From Methylorubrum populi (lineage in GTDB: Bacteria; Pseudomonadota; Alphaproteobacteria; Rhizobiales; Beijerinckiaceae), in the NCBI RefSeq assembly GCF_002355515.1, contig NZ_AP014810.1, forward strand, positions 1 to 64,000: a stretch of DNA of 64,000 bases. Reading direction: 5' to 3'. Within the stretch, counting starts at the first letter, position 1. The number at the start of each line of letters is the position of its first letter. Of this stretch, positions 35,129 to 43,008 are shown in pieces. The translations under genes were made by a program, and so were the position numbers. Under the pieces are notes generated by a model. That model did no database searches, was not told the origin of the DNA, and saw only the letters and a program-made list of their open reading frames with translations.

Positions 35129-36145
35129 ATGTCGAACGTTCAAGCTAAGGGCGGCCAAGCTCGAGCTAAGGCCCTTTCCCCCATGGCGCGTAGCGCGATT
35201 GCGAGTGCTGGGGCGCAAGCGCGATGGGCCAAGGCCGACCCTTCCCGCGAACAGCTGCCGAAAGCCGTGTGCGGCTCGAAGGAGAAGCCCCTCGTCATCG
35301 GTGATATTTCGATTCCGGCCTACGTGCTCGAGGATGAGCGCCGGGTATTGACAGTGTCGGGTATGTCCGAAGGCCTCTCCATGGCTAAGGGCGGATCGGA
35401 AGTGCCGGGCCTGAACCGGTTCGAACTGTTCATCGCGCGCGATCGCCTGCGCCCGTTCATCTCGGAGGAACTGGCGGACCGCATCTCGTCGCCCATCGTG
35501 TTCGTGACCCCGACCGGCGCCAAAGCTTATGGTTACGAGGCCGACGTGCTCGTCGAGCTTTGCGAAGCCGTGCTGAAGATGCGTGAGGCCGGCAAGCTCC
35601 AGAAGCAGCAGGAGCGGATCGCCCAGCGGTGCGAGATCCTAGTTCGGGGGCTTGCTCGCGTCGGCATCATCGCCCTCGTCGACGAGGCCACAGGGTATCA
35701 GGAGATCCGTACCCGCAACGCCCTCAGTAAGATCTTAGAGGCATATATCTCTAAGGAGCTGCTTCCCTGGGCGCAGCGCTTTCCGCTCCAATTCTACGAG
35801 GAGATCTACCGGCTTCACGGATGGACCCTCAACCCGGCGAGCCGAGCGAAGCCGGCCTATGTCGGCCGGCTCACGAACGCTCTCGTGTACGAGCGCCTGC
35901 CGGAGGGTGTGTTGGCGGAGCTGCGCAGCCAGAACCCGGTCGACCCGGAGACTGGCCGGCGACGCTTTAAGCACCACCAGTTCCTCACCGAGAACATCGG
36001 CAATCCGCACTTGGAAAAGCACTTAGCCAAGGTCATCGGCCTTATGCAGGCTTCCGACACCTGGGGTGAGTTCAAGCGCATGTTCCGCAAGGTGTTCAAA
36101 GTCCAGGACGAGGGCCAGAGGGTACGCGGAACCGTGCGGATCTAA
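35129..36145 (+). CDS. P63C-domain protein of unknown function
   Basis: 338 residues. The N-terminus is basic and Ala-rich (NVQAKGGQARAKALSPMARS). The C-terminal half has the P63C pattern EAYISKELLPWAQRFPLQFY and EIYRLHGW, followed by RLTNALVYERLPEGVLAEL. The start is set at 35129 by GGGAG six bases upstream; 35117 is an alternative. It lies 94 bases after the AAA ATPase and 81 bases before the restriction enzyme. P63C proteins have no established function that I know of. The location suggests a defence or regulatory role. Confidence 0.75.
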   Translation: MSNVQAKGGQARAKALSPMARSAIASAGAQARWAKADPSREQLPKAVCGSKEKPLVIGDISIPAYVLEDERRVLTVSGMSEGLSMAKGGSEVPGLNRFELFIARDRLRPFISEELADRISSPIVFVTPTGAKAYGYEADVLVELCEAVLKMREAGKLQKQQERIAQRCEILVRGLARVGIIALVDEATGYQEIRTRNALSKILEAYISKELLPWAQRFPLQFYEEIYRLHGWTLNPASRAKPAYVGRLTNALVYERLPEGVLAELRSQNPVDPETGRRRFKHHQFLTENIGNPHLEKHLAKVIGLMQASDTWGEFKRMFRKVFKVQDEGQRVRGTVRI

Positions 36146-36226
36146 TCGGTCTGCGGAGCTCTGAAGCACTGACGATCTCGGGTGGATCGGCTACGGTCGC
36201 ACCCAAGAAATGGCGGGGTGGAAACG

Positions 36227-39028
36227 GTGCGGCTGAGTTGGAATGAGATCCGGGCCCGGGCGGCGCGGTTCGCCGACGAGTGGAGCGACGCCCGTTACGA
36301 GAAGGGCGAAACGCAAAGCTTCTACAACGACCTCTTCGAGGTGTTCGGGGTCAAGCGCCGGCGGGTCGCCAGCTTCGAAGAGCCCGTCAAGCTGCTCGGG
36401 GCGAAGCGCGGCTTCATCGACCTGTTCTGGAAGGGCGTGCTGCTCGTCGAGCAAAAGAGCGCCGGCCGCAGCCTCACCCCGGCCAAGGCGCAGGCGCTCG
36501 ACTACTTCCCTGGCCTGAAGGAGGCCGAGCTACCCCGCTACATCCTGCTCTCGGATTTCCAGACTTTCGAGCTGCACGACCTGGACGAGGGAACGGAGCT
36601 ACGGTTCACGCTTGCCGAGCTGCCCCAGCACGTCCAGGCCTTCGGCTTCATCCTCGGCGTCCAAAAGCGCACGTTCCGCGATCAGGCCAAGGTCAACATC
36701 GAAGCCTCAGAGCTGATGGGCAAGCTCCACGACGCGCTGAAGGCGTCGGGCTACACGGGCCATGACCTCGAACGCTTCCTCGTCCGCCTGCTCTTCTGCC
36801 TGTTCGCCGACGATACGGGCATCTTCGAAGAGCGCGACATCTTCGAGGCCCTGATCCGGGATCGCACCCGTGAGGATGGCAGTGACGTAGGGCCTTGGCT
36901 CGCCAACCTGTTCGAGGTGCTGAACACGCCCCTGGAGCGGCGCCAGGCCAAGCTTGACGCGGACCTGAAGCAATTCCCCTACGTGAACGGGGACCTCTTC
37001 GCCGAGCGCCTGCCCATCCCGGCTTTTGACGCCGAGATGCGGACACGGCTCTTGGACGCCTGCGCATTCTCGTGGGACGCGATCTCGCCGGCGATCTTCG
37101 GCTCCCTGTTTCAATCGGTCATGAACGCGAAGGAGCGACGGGCGGCGGGAGCGCACTACACCACCGAGAGGAACATCCTGAAGGTCATTGAGCCCCTGTT
37201 CCTGGATGAGCTGCGGGCCGAGTTCGAGCGCCTGCGGGCACGGCGCGACACGGGGCGGGCGAACGCGCTTAGGGCGTTTCAGGACAAGCTCGCCGGGCTG
37301 CGCTTCCTCGACCCGGCCTGCGGTTGCGGGAACTTCCTCATCATCGCCTATCGCGAGCTGCGGGCGCTCGAAACGGAGGTGCTGAAGGAGCTGAACCCCA
37401 AGGGGCAGCGCACCCTTCTCGACGTGGCCACCCTCTCCAAGGTGGATGTGAACCAGTTCTACGGGATCGAGATCGGGGAGTTTCCGGCCCGCATCGCCGA
37501 GGTGGCGCTGTGGATGATGGATCACATCATGAATGTGCGGCTCTCGCTGGAATTCGGCGAGGCCTATGCCCGCATCCCACTTAAGACCTCGCCTCACATC
37601 CGGCACGGGGACGCCCTGGAGGTGGATTGGGCCACGGTGCTGCCGCCGGCCGAGTGCAGCTTCGTGTTTGGCAACCCGCCTTTCGTCGGGGCGAAGTACC
37701 AGACCGAGGCGCAGCGCGCCCAGGTGCGCCGGATCGCCGGGCTCGGCGGCTCGGGCGGGACGCTCGACTACGTGACCGCCTGGTTTCTGAAAGCTGGGGC
37801 CTACGTGCGCCAGGGCCGGGCACCGATCGGCTTCGTCGCCACGAACTCGATCACGCAGGGCGAGCAGGTGGCGCAGCTCTGGCCCCTGCTCTTCGACCGT
37901 CACGGGCTTGAGATCGCCTTCGCGCATCGCACCTTCGCGTGGGGATCGGACGCGCGGGGCGTCGCCCACGTGCATGTCGTCATCGTCGGCCTGACCCGCC
38001 GAGATCAGGAACCGAAGGAGAAGCGGCTTTTCAGCTATGACAACATCAACGCCGATCCGGTGGAGAGCCGGCACGGAGCGCTGACGGCCTACCTCTTCGA
38101 CGCGGGCCAGGTCGCCAACCGCCATCTTGTCGTTGACGAACGGTCCCGTCCTCTCTGCGACGTGCCGCGGCTGGTGAGCGGGACGCAGCCCATTGATGAT
38201 GGGAACTACATCTTTGACGCGGCCGAGCGTGCCGCCTTCGTGGCGGCGGAGCCTGAAGCAGCCCTCTTCCTGCGGCCCTACATCGGCTCCGTCGAATACA
38301 TCAACGGCCTTCAGCGGTGGATCTTGTGCCTGAAGAAAGCCTCGCCTGGTGATCTTCGCAAGATGCCGCTCACTGTCGAGCGAATGCGGAAGGTGAAGGC
38401 ATTCAGATCTAAGAGTCAACGCAAGAGCACACTCGCGATAGCAGACTACCCTGACCGCTACAACGTGGAGGTCATACCGGACCGCCCTTTTCTCACCATC
38501 CCAGAGGTTAGTTCAGAGCGTCGGGAGTATGTTCCGATCGGCTGGCTGGAGCCCCCGACCATTCCTAGCAACCTCGTTCGTGTTCTACTTGATCCTGATC
38601 TCTGGCATTTTGGTATTCTCACCTCACGAATGCATATGTCATGGCTGCGACACATCGGGGGGCGCCTGAAGAGCGATTATAGATACTCGGCTGGCGTGGT
38701 CTACAACGCCTTTCCCTGGCCTTCGGCGACCGACGCGCAGCGAGCTAAGGTGCGCGAGCTGGCCCAGGCCGTGCTCGACGCCCGCGCCCGCTTTCCTGGC
38801 GCGACGCTCGCCGATCTCTACGACGCCGACGTGATGCGGCCCGAGCTGCGGAAGGTCCATCGCGCCCTCGACGCGGCCGTTGACCGGCTCTACCGAGGCG
38901 TGGCCTTCGGCAGTGACCGCGAGCGGGTGGAGCACTTGTTCGGCCTCTACGAGAAGCTCGTAACGCCCCTGACGGCCGCGGCTGCGGCACGGCCGCGCCG
39001 CCCACGGACGAGGGCTGCTGCTGAATGA
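36227..39028 (+). CDS. MmeI-like type IIL restriction-modification enzyme
   Basis: 933 residues, close to MmeI (about 919). The N-terminus V-RLSWNEIRARA aligns with MmeI's M-ALSWNEIRRKA as I recall it, which supports GTG 36227 with GGGGTGG before it. The nuclease motif is D...VEQK in FIDLFWKGVLLVEQKS (residues 62-78). The methyltransferase motifs are LDPACGCGNF (about 362) and GNPPF (about 483), the latter indicating N6-adenine methylation. A target-recognition region and a helical C-terminus follow. Such enzymes cut DNA about 20 bases from the site and protect by hemimethylation. All motifs are intact, so no separate methylase is needed. Confidence 0.88.
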   Translation: MRLSWNEIRARAARFADEWSDARYEKGETQSFYNDLFEVFGVKRRRVASFEEPVKLLGAKRGFIDLFWKGVLLVEQKSAGRSLTPAKAQALDYFPGLKEAELPRYILLSDFQTFELHDLDEGTELRFTLAELPQHVQAFGFILGVQKRTFRDQAKVNIEASELMGKLHDALKASGYTGHDLERFLVRLLFCLFADDTGIFEERDIFEALIRDRTREDGSDVGPWLANLFEVLNTPLERRQAKLDADLKQFPYVNGDLFAERLPIPAFDAEMRTRLLDACAFSWDAISPAIFGSLFQSVMNAKERRAAGAHYTTERNILKVIEPLFLDELRAEFERLRARRDTGRANALRAFQDKLAGLRFLDPACGCGNFLIIAYRELRALETEVLKELNPKGQRTLLDVATLSKVDVNQFYGIEIGEFPARIAEVALWMMDHIMNVRLSLEFGEAYARIPLKTSPHIRHGDALEVDWATVLPPAECSFVFGNPPFVGAKYQTEAQRAQVRRIAGLGGSGGTLDYVTAWFLKAGAYVRQGRAPIGFVATNSITQGEQVAQLWPLLFDRHGLEIAFAHRTFAWGSDARGVAHVHVVIVGLTRRDQEPKEKRLFSYDNINADPVESRHGALTAYLFDAGQVANRHLVVDERSRPLCDVPRLVSGTQPIDDGNYIFDAAERAAFVAAEPEAALFLRPYIGSVEYINGLQRWILCLKKASPGDLRKMPLTVERMRKVKAFRSKSQRKSTLAIADYPDRYNVEVIPDRPFLTIPEVSSERREYVPIGWLEPPTIPSNLVRVLLDPDLWHFGILTSRMHMSWLRHIGGRLKSDYRYSAGVVYNAFPWPSATDAQRAKVRELAQAVLDARARFPGATLADLYDADVMRPELRKVHRALDAAVDRLYRGVAFGSDRERVEHLFGLYEKLVTPLTAAAAARPRRPRTRAAAE

Positions 39029-39325
39029 GCCTTTGTTCCTCGGATTTCCGCGTTGGGAAATTCGTTCTGGCGTGGTCGTGGCCTGCCGGTCCGATTTGAT
39101 CGGTTCTTCAGCCGCAGACCGGCCGGCACGGGGCCGGTCCGTCAAGGGCATATCCAAAACGCACTCCTCAGGGTGAACTGGGCCAACCGCGCCTTTAGCT
39201 CACCTGGGCTCTGCCGTTCGACACTACCGCCGCCCCCTATCTCGAAATCGAGCTCCGGCTGATGTTGCGATCGACAGCCGCAGGCCGGTGCGGCACATCG
39301 TGCCGGCGGAGAGGAAAGTCGACAG

Positions 39326-40408
39326 ATGGCAAGTGACAAGTTGCCGACGTGGACGTGGACGGCCCCGATCGGCGGGTGGGCGCTCATTGCCGCTTCAGCG
39401 GCCGTCTCGCATCCCGCGCTGACGATCGCGCTCGGGGCCGGCCTCTTCGCTTGCGTGCTGGCCGCGGTTCACCACGCCGAAGTGGTCGCGCATCGGGTCG
39501 GCGAGCCCTACGGCACGCTCGTGCTGGCGCTCGCTGTGACCGTGATCGAGGTGGCTTTGATCGTCTCCCTCATGATCGCGGGCGGCGAGGAAACGGCGGC
39601 GCTCGCCCGCGACACGGTGTTCGCGGCCGTGATGATCATCCTCAACGGCATGGTCGGCCTGTCATTGCTCGTCGGCGCTGCGCGCCATGGCGAGCAGGCC
39701 TACGGCCTCTACGGCGTGAACGCCGCTCTTGCCGCGCTCGCCACCATGGCGGTTCTCACGCTAGTTCTACCTAATACGACGACCAGCATCGCCGGCCCGG
39801 TCTACGCACCGAGCCAGCTCGTGATGGTTGCCCTGGCGTCTCTCACGCTCTATGGCGCCTTCGTGCTGGTGCAAACCGTGCGCCACCGCGACTACTTCCT
39901 GCCCGAAGGTGACGCCGCGCACGACGAGGAGGCGCACGCCCCGCCGCCCGGCGCCAGGGCCGCCGCCGTGAGCGCTGTGCTTCTTCTCGCCTGCCTTGGA
40001 GCCGTAGTGCTCCTCGCCAAGGCGCTCGCCCCGACGATCGAGGCCAGTGTCGATGCCGCAGGCGCGCCGAAAGCTCTGGTCGGCATCATTATCGCCGGCG
40101 TCGTGCTCCTGCCTGAGGGTGTCGCAGCGTTGCGCGCAGCCCGCGCCGACCGCCTCCAGACCAGCATGAACTTGGCGCTTGGCTCGGCGCTGGCCACTAT
40201 CGGGCTCACAGTCCCAGCGGTCGCGGTCGTATCTCTCGTGACGGGGTGGACGCTGGTGCTCGGGCTCGACCTGAAGGGCATGGCGCTGCTCATGCTGACG
40301 CTGATCGTCGCCACGCTCTCGCTTGGCACCGGGCGCACGACGGTGCTGCAGGGTATCATCCACCTCGTGATCTTCGCCGTGTACCTGTTCACCACGGTCG
40401 TACCGTGA
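39326..40408 (+). CDS. chaA: calcium/proton antiporter ChaA-like
   Basis: 360 residues with about eleven membrane segments in two homologous halves. The halves carry the acidic signatures EPYGTLVLALAVTVIEVALI and ALVGIIIAGVVLLPEGVAAL. A hydrophilic acidic and His-containing loop (EGDAAHDEEAHAPPPGAR) separates them. ChaA proteins exchange Ca2+ or Na+/K+ for H+ at the inner membrane. A GGAGAGG-type ribosome site precedes the ATG. It opens the ion and stress island but does not carry the structured leader seen upstream of five other units there. Confidence 0.88.
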   Translation: MASDKLPTWTWTAPIGGWALIAASAAVSHPALTIALGAGLFACVLAAVHHAEVVAHRVGEPYGTLVLALAVTVIEVALIVSLMIAGGEETAALARDTVFAAVMIILNGMVGLSLLVGAARHGEQAYGLYGVNAALAALATMAVLTLVLPNTTTSIAGPVYAPSQLVMVALASLTLYGAFVLVQTVRHRDYFLPEGDAAHDEEAHAPPPGARAAAVSAVLLLACLGAVVLLAKALAPTIEASVDAAGAPKALVGIIIAGVVLLPEGVAALRAARADRLQTSMNLALGSALATIGLTVPAVAVVSLVTGWTLVLGLDLKGMALLMLTLIVATLSLGTGRTTVLQGIIHLVIFAVYLFTTVVP

Positions 40409-40650
40409 TGCGGGTTTCTGGCGTGATGCTTACGCAATCGCGAGAAGGGGGAGTGGGGGCGAACTGGTCTGGCCAGCGGCTCTGCGTTTGAGTATGCACC
40501 ACTCAAAATCTAGAAATGCCCGGGACCCGGAGTGCTGCAAGACGTGATGATGGGATGGTCCGTTCGGGCATCGTACATCGGCAAAGCCAATGATCATCAT
40601 TTCTCATCCGCACATTGCTCAATGATGTAGGTATCCACACTTTCAGTCGA

Positions 40651-40696
40651 GGTTCGGGCCCCTCTGGCACAGCACGATGCTGTGCGATGTCGAACC
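40651..40696 (+). ncRNA. structured leader element, copy A
   Basis: The outer stem GGTTCG/CGAACC encloses the conserved GGCCCCTCTGG on the 5' side and CGATGT on the 3' side. A variable inner hairpin CACAGCA-CGA-TGCTGTG sits between them. It ends 43 bases before the ATG of the gene at 40740. Relative to the other copies the outer stem has changed C to T with a matching G to A on the other arm. Confidence 0.75.
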
Positions 40697-40739
40697 TGAC
40701 GCGCGCGATGACGCGCGCCACCGCAAGAGGAGGACTTCT

Positions 40740-41237
40740 ATGCCGTTCAAGAACGATCTCGCTTCCCTCGTCGACGAGACGCACCAGGGAAAGAGCTACG
40801 GGGAGATCGCCGCGTCCTCGGTCGGCGCCCTCGGCGGGCTGACCCACACGGAGGCCGCTAAGGTGATGGACGCCCTCGACGTGAAGTCGATCGAGGAACT
40901 CGCCACGTCGAAGTACGTGCTCTGGGCGCAGGCCATCGCCCACCTGGCCAAGTTCGAGAAGATCGACGCCACCAAGGTCGGAACCGACCAGGCGTTCAAC
41001 CCGAGCCTCGCGGCCATCCTCGACTCGAAGTGGGAGAAGAGGCCCCTTCGCGAGATCGCCAAGGCCTCGCCCGCGGTGCTCTCCGGCATCTCGCGCAAGG
41101 AGGCTGATCTGCTCGCGGAGGCGCTCCAGGTGAAGACCGTGGAGGAACTCGCGACGAACCGCTTCGTGCTCGTGGCGCAGGTGATCGCGCACCTCGCCAA
41201 GTACGAGGCGACGAGCCCGCTGAAGAAGGCGGCCTGA
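40740..41237 (+). CDS. hypothetical two-repeat helical protein
   Basis: 165 residues from ATG 40740, with AGAGGAGG six bases upstream. It consists of two related halves. The first reads GGLTHTEAAKVMDALDVKSI, EELATSKYVLWAQAIAHLAK. The second reads SGISRKEADLLAEALQVKTV, EELATNRFVLVAQVIAHLAK. Each half ends in the same EELAT-x6-WAQ/VAQ-x-IAHLAK block, which looks like a helical-hairpin repeat related to DNA-binding or pore-free helical modules. No catalytic residues are visible. It is under structured leader A and followed by a strong terminator, so it is a single-gene unit. Function unknown. Confidence 0.7.
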   Translation: MPFKNDLASLVDETHQGKSYGEIAASSVGALGGLTHTEAAKVMDALDVKSIEELATSKYVLWAQAIAHLAKFEKIDATKVGTDQAFNPSLAAILDSKWEKRPLREIAKASPAVLSGISRKEADLLAEALQVKTVEELATNRFVLVAQVIAHLAKYEATSPLKKAA

Positions 41238-41265
41238 GCGTCGAAGCTCCGGTTGGGTCGGAACG

Positions 41266-41296
41266 GGACGGGCGGGGTGACCCCGCCCGTCCTTTT
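41266..41296 (+). terminator. intrinsic terminator after the two-repeat protein gene
   Basis: The perfect 12-base arms GGACGGGCGGGG and CCCCGCCCGTCC around TGA are followed directly by TTTT. It ends the rightward unit 29 bases after its stop codon and also separates it from the convergent kinase gene. Confidence 0.8.
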
Positions 41297-41341
41297 CGCT
41301 TTCGGCGCTCGATACTCCGGCGCGCTATGTCTGACGCGCGC

Positions 41342-42466
41342 CTACGAGGGCAGCGATGTGCTTCCGTTCGCTCGTGGCAACAAGCGCACACGAGTGCCGG
41401 GAGTGGCGTCCTCCCACGCGACCTCGGTCCTGAGTTGCTTGGCCAACATGGTCAGTAGCGTCGTCCCGAAGCCGCTTGCGGCTCGCGGCCGGGGCGAGAC
41501 GAGTTGCCCAGCATCACGGCCGATCCCGTCGTCCTCGACTTCGAGCGTGGGAGCACCGCTTGGGCCGATGGCTGCGAGCCGGAGCGTGAGGCGCCCCGGG
41601 CGGCCGTTCGGGAAGGCGTGCTTGAGGGCGTTGGTGACGAGCTCGTTCACGATTAATCCGAGGGAGGCCGCGTCGCGGGCCGGCACCCGAGCGGCCGCGA
41701 CGGGATCGATGTCGAGATCGAGCCGGACGGTGTCGCCCCGCCCGCTCGTCGCAAGTGTGTCCCGCGCGAGGTCGGCCAGGTAAGCACCGACGTCGACGTG
41801 GTGGACGTCCGTCGCTTGGTAGAGCTTGGTGTGCAGGGTTCCGATCGCCGCTACGCGCTCGATCATGCCGTCGACGAGGGTGCGCAGGCCCGCGTCCTGG
41901 AACGACCGGGATTGGAGGTGCAGGAGCGAGGCGACGAGCTGCAGGTTGTTCTTCACGCGGTGGTCGACCTCCCGTAGGAGGAGGTCTTGCCGGGCGAGCG
42001 CGGCGGCGAGTTCCTCGTTCGCGCTCTGCAGGTCCCTCTCCAGCGCCTTGCGAGCCGTGAGGTCGACCTGCGTGCCATAGAAGAACACGAGGTCGCCCGC
42101 CGCGTCGCGGACGGGACTGATGAAGAGAACGTTCCAGAACGGCGTCCCGTCCCGGCGGTAGTTGAGCAGTTCCACCTCGATCGGCTCCCCGCGCTCCACC
42201 GCCGCCCGGATACGCGCCACAGTGGCCTGGTCCGTCCCAGGGCCTTGCAGAAAGCGGCAGTTGCGCCCGATCACCTCGTCGCGCGGGTAGCCCGTCACGC
42301 GAGCGAACGCGTCGTTCACGTAGACGAGCGGGTTGTCGGGCTCCCGGGGATCGGTAATTGTCACGGGGATACGGCCCGAGCGAACCGCCGCGGCGAACGG
42401 GTCGTCGAATTCGTGCGCGGCCTCGATCTCCGCGTTGCGACGGCGCGACCGCTCACGGCCGGGCAT
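41342..42466 (-). CDS. LOV-domain blue-light sensor histidine kinase
   Basis: 374 residues. The N-terminal PAS/LOV domain contains GRNCRFLQG with the flavin-adduct Cys at residue 70, plus NDAFARVTGY and FWNVLFISPV. A short coiled linker leads to a HisKA_2/HWE-type kinase with phospho-His 169 in REVDHRVKNN, the N-box NELVTNALKHAF and G-box DDGIG. LOV-histidine kinases of this type feed the alphaproteobacterial general stress response (PhyR/EcfG). It is the last gene of a leftward unit with ftsH and a membrane protein. No response regulator is nearby. Confidence 0.88.
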   Translation of the reverse strand: MPGRERSRRRNAEIEAAHEFDDPFAAAVRSGRIPVTITDPREPDNPLVYVNDAFARVTGYPRDEVIGRNCRFLQGPGTDQATVARIRAAVERGEPIEVELLNYRRDGTPFWNVLFISPVRDAAGDLVFFYGTQVDLTARKALERDLQSANEELAAALARQDLLLREVDHRVKNNLQLVASLLHLQSRSFQDAGLRTLVDGMIERVAAIGTLHTKLYQATDVHHVDVGAYLADLARDTLATSGRGDTVRLDLDIDPVAAARVPARDAASLGLIVNELVTNALKHAFPNGRPGRLTLRLAAIGPSGAPTLEVEDDGIGRDAGQLVSPRPRAASGFGTTLLTMLAKQLRTEVAWEDATPGTRVRLLPRANGSTSLPS

Positions 42467-42552
42467 GGTGCCTCCCTTCTCGAAACTGAATGGTCATCGA
42501 CCGACGTGTCGCCGCGGGACAGACGAGTTCAGCTGCCCCGCGGTTGAACTCC

Positions 42553-42957
42553 TTATCGCGATCGCCACCAAAGCAGCAGGATCGTGACGACGAAGCCGCC
42601 GGACACAAGCGCCGTCGCGCTGCGGGCGACGACAGCGCCAGCGTTTGCGACGTCACTCGAGCCAGCAAGCGCGTAGGGGAGAACCGGCACGGCCGTCGCC
42701 GTTCCGGCGAGCGCCAGGAGTGCGATGGTGAGAGCGCAGGCGCTCGCCGCGACATCCGACAACACGCCTTGTCGCGCCGCGAAGCCGGCGAGGCAGACGA
42801 GCCCGCCGAGGATCGCCGGGATCAGCACCGTCCAGTGCGGCAGGCCGCCCAGAACGACGCTGACAAGGCCGATCACGATCAGCGCGCCGCCGTAGTAGTA
42901 CACCGTCGGTCGATACCAAGCCGCCACCGGCGAAAGGGTCTGCGAAGCGGATCTCAT
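42553..42957 (-). CDS. hypothetical four-helix membrane protein
   Basis: 134 residues with four predicted membrane segments (YYYGGALIVIGLVSVVLGG, TVLIPAILGGLVCLAGF, ACALTIALLALAGTATAV, ATALVSGGFVVTILLLWW). It lies 51 bases after ftsH and 86 before the LOV kinase on the same strand and is probably part of that operon. No family recognised. Confidence 0.65.
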   Translation of the reverse strand: MRSASQTLSPVAAWYRPTVYYYGGALIVIGLVSVVLGGLPHWTVLIPAILGGLVCLAGFAARQGVLSDVAASACALTIALLALAGTATAVPVLPYALAGSSDVANAGAVVARSATALVSGGFVVTILLLWWRSR

Positions 42958-43008
42958 GTGCGGTCTCCTCTGGATACGAGTGGAATGGGTCTCCTTTGGG
43001 CGGAAGCT

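Noticed and set aside
36707..38419. 570-codon minus strand frame opposite the MmeI-like gene
   Set aside because: Antisense shadow; nuclease and methyltransferase motifs are on the + strand.
41266..41296. GC-rich hairpin considered as a sixth copy of the structured leader
   Set aside because: It lacks the GGCCCCTCTGG and CGATGT strands and is followed by TTTT. It is a terminator.
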